DNA from: Acridotheres tristis
Taxonomy: Eukaryota; Chordata; Aves; Passeriformes; Sturnidae
DNA length: 64,000 nt
Reading direction: 5' to 3'
NCBI GenBank assembly: GCA_037013685.1
Contig: CM072905.1
Location: 7,823,491-7,887,490, forward strand
Positions 59,801 to 64,000 of the stretch are shown piece by piece; position 1 is the stretch's first letter; the number at the start of each line of letters is the position of its first letter. A model generated the notes under the pieces. It worked only from the letters and a program-made list of their open reading frames with translations. It did not search any database and was not told where the DNA came from. The position numbers and the translations under genes are program-made.

Positions 59801-61476
59801 AGAGAAAGGCTGTGGGGACCTGGGGTGACATCTGGCACGCACATCCCAACCTCCCCCAGGAGAGCCAGGGGAGCCAGAGCATCCTGGGGCTGGCGGGGCC
59901 GGATGGGGATGGAGCAGGCAAAGCCTCGGGGCTCTGAGTCAGGCAGGGATGTCACACGCTGCCGGCTCCTGCAGTGCCCCAGACAGCCCCCACAGCAGCC
60001 CGGAGATGCTGCCGGGTCAGTGATCCCCGGGAAAGGCTGAGGGAAATCTGCTGGCAAGGACCTGCAGAGCCCAAACCCAGCAGAGCAAGGGGAAAAGCTG
60101 CTGCCTTCATCCCACACGTTTTGGTCTCCTGGTTCAGGGAGGGCAAAGTCACACATTTCAGCTGTCTGTGGTCTGCAGCTCCATGGGAATTGCTTCCAAA
60201 AGAAAGTGTTTTCAGCTTGGAGCTGAGGGCAGAAGGACGCTGGAGCTGAACCAGTGCCAGGCTGCAGCAGGGCTGATTGGGGTAAACGTAACCCCTTGAC
60301 AATGTGAGTGCTTTTCCTCCCTCACTTTATAAGGAATTTTGCAAGGACTTAATGCTTTCTAAAGTGCAGGTTGCCAAGGACCCAGGCACTGAGGTCCCAC
60401 TGGCCTTGGAGCAGCATCCCTCCCAGGGCAGAGCATCCCTCCCTGCCTGCACCCGGGGGGAGCACAGCAGCCATGACTTCAAACATGAGCTTTGCAGAGT
60501 TCCTGTATCTGCCCTATGTACAAAAATACATGTTAATACATGTAGGTTAATCCATACATAATACATTTATAGGGGGAAACCGAGGGAGTGGGCTTTACCA
60601 AGGCAGGATGGAGCAGGCAGCAGTGGGAAGTGGCTGGAGCTCGCTGGAGGACATCCCTGCAGCCTGACCTGGGTGCCTTGCCCTGCCTTTGCTCAGCACT
60701 GGCCCCGTGGCTTTGCCATCGCGGTTTTATTCTGCAAACCCTGTGCACAAACACCCCCAGGGCTGTGCAAACCCCTCACTCACAGGTGAGCACAGCCCTG
60801 AGACACCCAGTGCACCTGGAGGCACGAGCAGACGCCAGCCCCGGTCTGAGGCTCACCGTGTCCCCTGCCCGGCACCGGGGCACACATTCTGTGCCATCCG
60901 GAGCGTGACACGGCGGCAGCAAGCCCGATTTATGAGCCAGAGGATTGCCAAACACATCTGGCTGTGTCAGGTCACCCCGCACCGCTGGCGCTGTCACAGG
61001 ATCCGGGACCAAGCGTCGCCTTTGTTCGCTGCTCTTTGGGCATCACAGCGTCCTGGGCACCGGGGCTGGCAGCTCGGGAGCGTGAGCTCACCGTAGGCTC
61101 GGTTTGTCTTCGTGCTAAACCCTTCCTGGAGATGTCAGCTGCCAGAACGTGTCATTTATGCTTCACGGCGCTGCCTCAGCGCCGCACGGATGTGACAGAG
61201 TGACAAACAGCAGCATCCTTGAAGGAACGGCTCCGTCTGGAGGGTCCTTCTGGAAAAACCAGCGTGAGCTGGGCTGAGCCAGTCACGGTGACTCTGCAGG
61301 GGCCGGTGGAGGTGGCCGTGGCGTTGGGGACCGGCTGTGAGCTTTCCTGACACAGCCTCGGTCACTGGGACGTGTTCCCGAATCCAAGAGCAGGGCTGGG
61401 GCTGTCACAGCTCGGCGTCACACCCGGCAAATGCGGCGGGATCCTGCCCTGGCACCGTCAGGGAGCTCCTTCCTCA
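56863..61476. other. GC-rich intergenic DNA, no gene recognised
   Basis: No repeat family, RNA or convincing exon is seen. There are many overlapping open frames on both strands, as expected in stop-poor GC-rich sequence. Confidence 0.5.
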
Positions 61477-61584
61477 CCTCCACATCCCGGGGTGTTCCCT
61501 GTCCCCTCCACATCCCGGGGTGTTCCCTGTCCCCTCCACATCCCGGGGTGTTCCCTGTCCCCTCCACATCCCGGGATGTTCCCT
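61477..61584 (+). repeat. 28-bp tandem repeat, 4 copies
   Basis: CCTCCACATCCCGGGGTGTT plus CCCTGTCC, starting at 61477, 61505, 61533 and 61561. The first three copies are nearly identical. The last carries CCGGGATG and ends in CCCTGCTC. Confidence 0.95.
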
Positions 61585-61818
61585 GCTCACCGCCCGGGCT
61601 CCAGTAACTCAGAGCACATCGCCCCGGGAAACAGGATGATACTGGAAGGAACTGGGATGGAGGCTGGAATCAGCTCTGGGAAATGAAATCCTGGGGGTTT
61701 CTGCCTGTTGTATCTGTATTTATTGTGCTCATGGGGTTCTTTCTCCCCGTCCATAACAAGAAAGTGCTTCACCAGTGTGAGCCTGCCCCCAGAGCCCCCA
61801 GCTGAGCCCCTGTTTCTG

Positions 61819-61917
61819 GAATCACAGGCTGGTTTGGGTGGGAAGGAATCTCAAAGTTCATCTCGATCCAGCCCTCTGCCAAGGGCAGGGACACCTTCCA
61901 CAGACCAGGTTACTCAG
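61819..61917 (-). mobile_element. CR1 LINE 3' end, minus orientation
   Basis: GGAATCACAGGCTGGTTTGG, GGGAAGGAATCTCAAAGTTC, GGGCAGGGACACCTTCCACA and AGACCAGGTTACTCAG match the reverse of a CR1 tail. Confidence 0.85.
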
Positions 61918-63009
61918 AATTTACCTCTCTGCTCCTCCCCAAGCTGGAGCAGATTTCCTAGGGGTGCCAGTGCTGAGTGTGGACCAGGGGACCAGTTCAG
62001 AGCTGGCCCAGCTGGTCACCCCCTCTCCCTCCAGCAGGTCAAGGCACTGAGGGATGTAGGGGGGCAATGGGGAACATCGAGAGACACTGAGGTCCAGCTC
62101 CTGGGGAAACCTCTCCACTGCAGCCCAGAGAACAGTTGGCATTTTGCAGCTTTGCACTTTTATTTTTACCTTCAGAGAAGCTGCTCCAGGAGGGGGGGAC
62201 ACAGCAGTGTTGTGGCCTCCTTGCCTCAGCTTACCTTGTGAAAGCAAATCTCAGCTCTCTGCCCCTGCAGAGGTTTGCCCTTGCTCCTGCAGAGGTTTTC
62301 AGCAGCTCCCTGCCCAACCTGCAGCACTCAGCCAGAGGGATGGAGCTGAGGAGCTGTGGATGCAAGGCTGGGACTTTTCCTTTCCCACATCCCTGCTGTG
62401 AGAGCAGAAGGAATTTGGCCAGTGCCAGCACAGGGAGCCACATCCATCAGCGCTGGGTAAATAGAGCTGATTGTTCCCAGCCCTGCAGGAAGGCACGGGG
62501 GGGAGCACAGGAGCACCCACGGCTCACTGCACGAGGAAAATGCAGGCAGGGGCATTGGGAGGGCCTGGCTGAGCCATGGTCCTGCTTGGGAGAGGGAAGA
62601 GGTACCCAGGTCCTGGAGCTCCATCCCCTCCCCTCGTGGTGCCATTTGGGGCCACGCTGGCCTTGACAGAAATGAGACCTGAATCTGAGCACAGAACAGC
62701 TGCACAGGGTAACTCACCCCAGCCAGCTTCTCTCTGTTTCACACCACTGCTGGAGAAGGCTGATGGAAATGCACATCCATCACTGTGCTCTTCACTTGGG
62801 AAGAAGTGTTCAGGCTTCTGGGCTTCTGTGCTCAGGCACTCGGGAACAGCTCTGAGGCCAGGAGCCACCACAGCTCCAGCCATTGCCTCCAGCCCTGCAG
62901 GGAGGGGACACTGAGCCCCCATCCCTGCGATGTCCCCAGGCTGGCAATGTCCCCTGCCCTCCAGTCTCCTCCTGCACATGTGACTTTGGATTCTTCACCT
63001 TTTAGTCCC
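61918..63009. other. Intergenic, nothing recognised
   Basis: GC-rich unique-looking DNA between two CR1 fragments, without a supported gene. Confidence 0.5.
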
Positions 63010-63147
63010 AGAACATTCCCTGCACAACCTGCTCTAGTGGGTGGCCATGGCAGGGGTTTGGAACGAGATGATCTGTAAGCTTCCTACCCACCCAACCCAT
63101 CCTGTGACCCCATGGTTCTATGATTCCATGGTTCTGTGACTCTGTGG
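63010..63147 (+). mobile_element. CR1 LINE 3' end, plus orientation
   Basis: CTCTAGTGGGTGGCCATGGC, GGGGTTTGGAACGAGATGAT, CCTACCCACCCAACCCATCC and then repeated CATGGTTCTATGATTCCATG-type terminal words. Confidence 0.85.
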
Positions 63148-64000
63148 TCACTCCTGGCTCAGCTGGCAGCCTGGCCTGCTGGGGACAGTCCCCAATGTCT
63201 CTGCTCACAGAGGGACGCCCTCCCTCAGTTACCAATCACAGGCGGGGACTGGAGCAGCTTTACAGGGCACTGCAGTGTCCTGCAAACCTGAGACGTGGCA
63301 CAGCTCATCCTTCAGGGCAGGGAGAGCCCCACCAGGGCAGACTGCAGCCACAGGCTGCCAGGGCAAGGTGCCACTCATGGCTCACCAACACCACTTTGAT
63401 TCCTCCCGAGCAAAAACCTGGGGAACCCAAAAGCTCAGGAGCTGTGTGGATGCCAGAAGTCAGGAGGCAGCTTGGAGCTGGGCGTGCAGGGGCTCAGCAG
63501 GGTGGTGCCCCCGGGCACGGGCAGGCCTGGCTGCTGCTGCTGCTGATGCTCCCCGACAGGAAATGTCACAACCATGAGATGAGCTGGCAGGCACAGGCTG
63601 CGGAGCCAGCACGGCGCTGCCCCAGCGGGGCTGTCAGGAGCTCTCAGGGTGACAGAGCCTCCAGACAGGGGCTGGCAGAGACTGGGTGTGGGCAGAGGTT
63701 TCCTCCTCTGAACCCAAGAGATGAGAGGTTTTGAGGGCAGCCAGACCAAAGGGCTGAGGCTCCCCAGCTGAAGGCTCAGCTGCCACCCTGGCTCACAGGT
63801 CATGCAGCTCACACTGTGGGGTCTGGCACACTCACAGGGAACATCAAACTCCCCTTAAAATGAATGCAAACCTCATTTTATTTTAACCTTGCTTTTGGCT
63901 AGATCCATCCCTTGCTCCTGCCCTGAAAAGGAAGGAGCAGTTTGACCATAAATGTGTCTACAGCAATAAACAGCTCAGATCCAGGGCAACACTGAGGTCA
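63148..64000. other. Intergenic, nothing recognised
   Basis: No gene, RNA or repeat family is recognised up to the window end. Confidence 0.5.

Noticed and set aside
53885..64000. Searched for first exons of a septin gene, the usual downstream neighbour
   Set aside because: No reading frame resembles a known septin N-terminus or GTPase motif, so that gene, if linked here, lies beyond the window.

Overview
This is vertebrate nuclear DNA, almost certainly from a bird. It contains one large, spliced, plus-strand protein-coding gene that I recognise as SEC14L1. The introns and flanks carry avian-type CR1 LINE fragments in both orientations, one antisense LTR-like element, a CpG-island promoter and GC-rich minisatellites. 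The compact introns and GC-rich minisatellites suit a bird microchromosome. The species cannot be fixed; the LTR makes me lean towards a songbird, but this is a guess.

Layout. 1-11130 is intergenic, with no gene I can name. It holds one short coding-like minus-strand segment (1649-1861) and two candidate conserved regulatory blocks (about 4560-4990 and 6150-6740). 11131-12020 is a CR1 cluster in which one plus-oriented CR1 is interrupted by an inverted CR1, followed by another CR1 3' end that abuts the promoter. About 12030-12860 is a CpG island with NRF1-like and Sp1-like sites, a non-coding exon 1 and a 60-bp minisatellite. 13889-51328 holds 15 coding exons whose joined length is 2148 nt including the stop, giving 715 residues with every exon phase matching. 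The 3' UTR runs to a poly(A) signal at 53851. 53885-64000 is GC-rich intergenic DNA with a 57-bp minisatellite arranged as 114-bp dimers, a 28-bp tandem repeat, a 67-bp uninterrupted polypurine tract and CR1 fragments. I see no gene there.

The encoded protein has the family order: PRELI/MSF1 domain, variable linker, CRAL-TRIO N-terminal helices, CRAL-TRIO (Sec14) lipid-binding domain, GOLD domain and a Ser-rich tail. No exon is missing, frameshifted or interrupted. Many long open frames in the GC-rich parts are by-products of stop-poor composition or of repeats whose unit is a multiple of three. I found no operon, CRISPR array, tRNA, rRNA or convincing new coding system. The most unusual items are non-coding: the possible muscle-type enhancer, the nested CR1s beside the promoter, a uORF created by splicing, and the antisense LTR just upstream of a coding exon.
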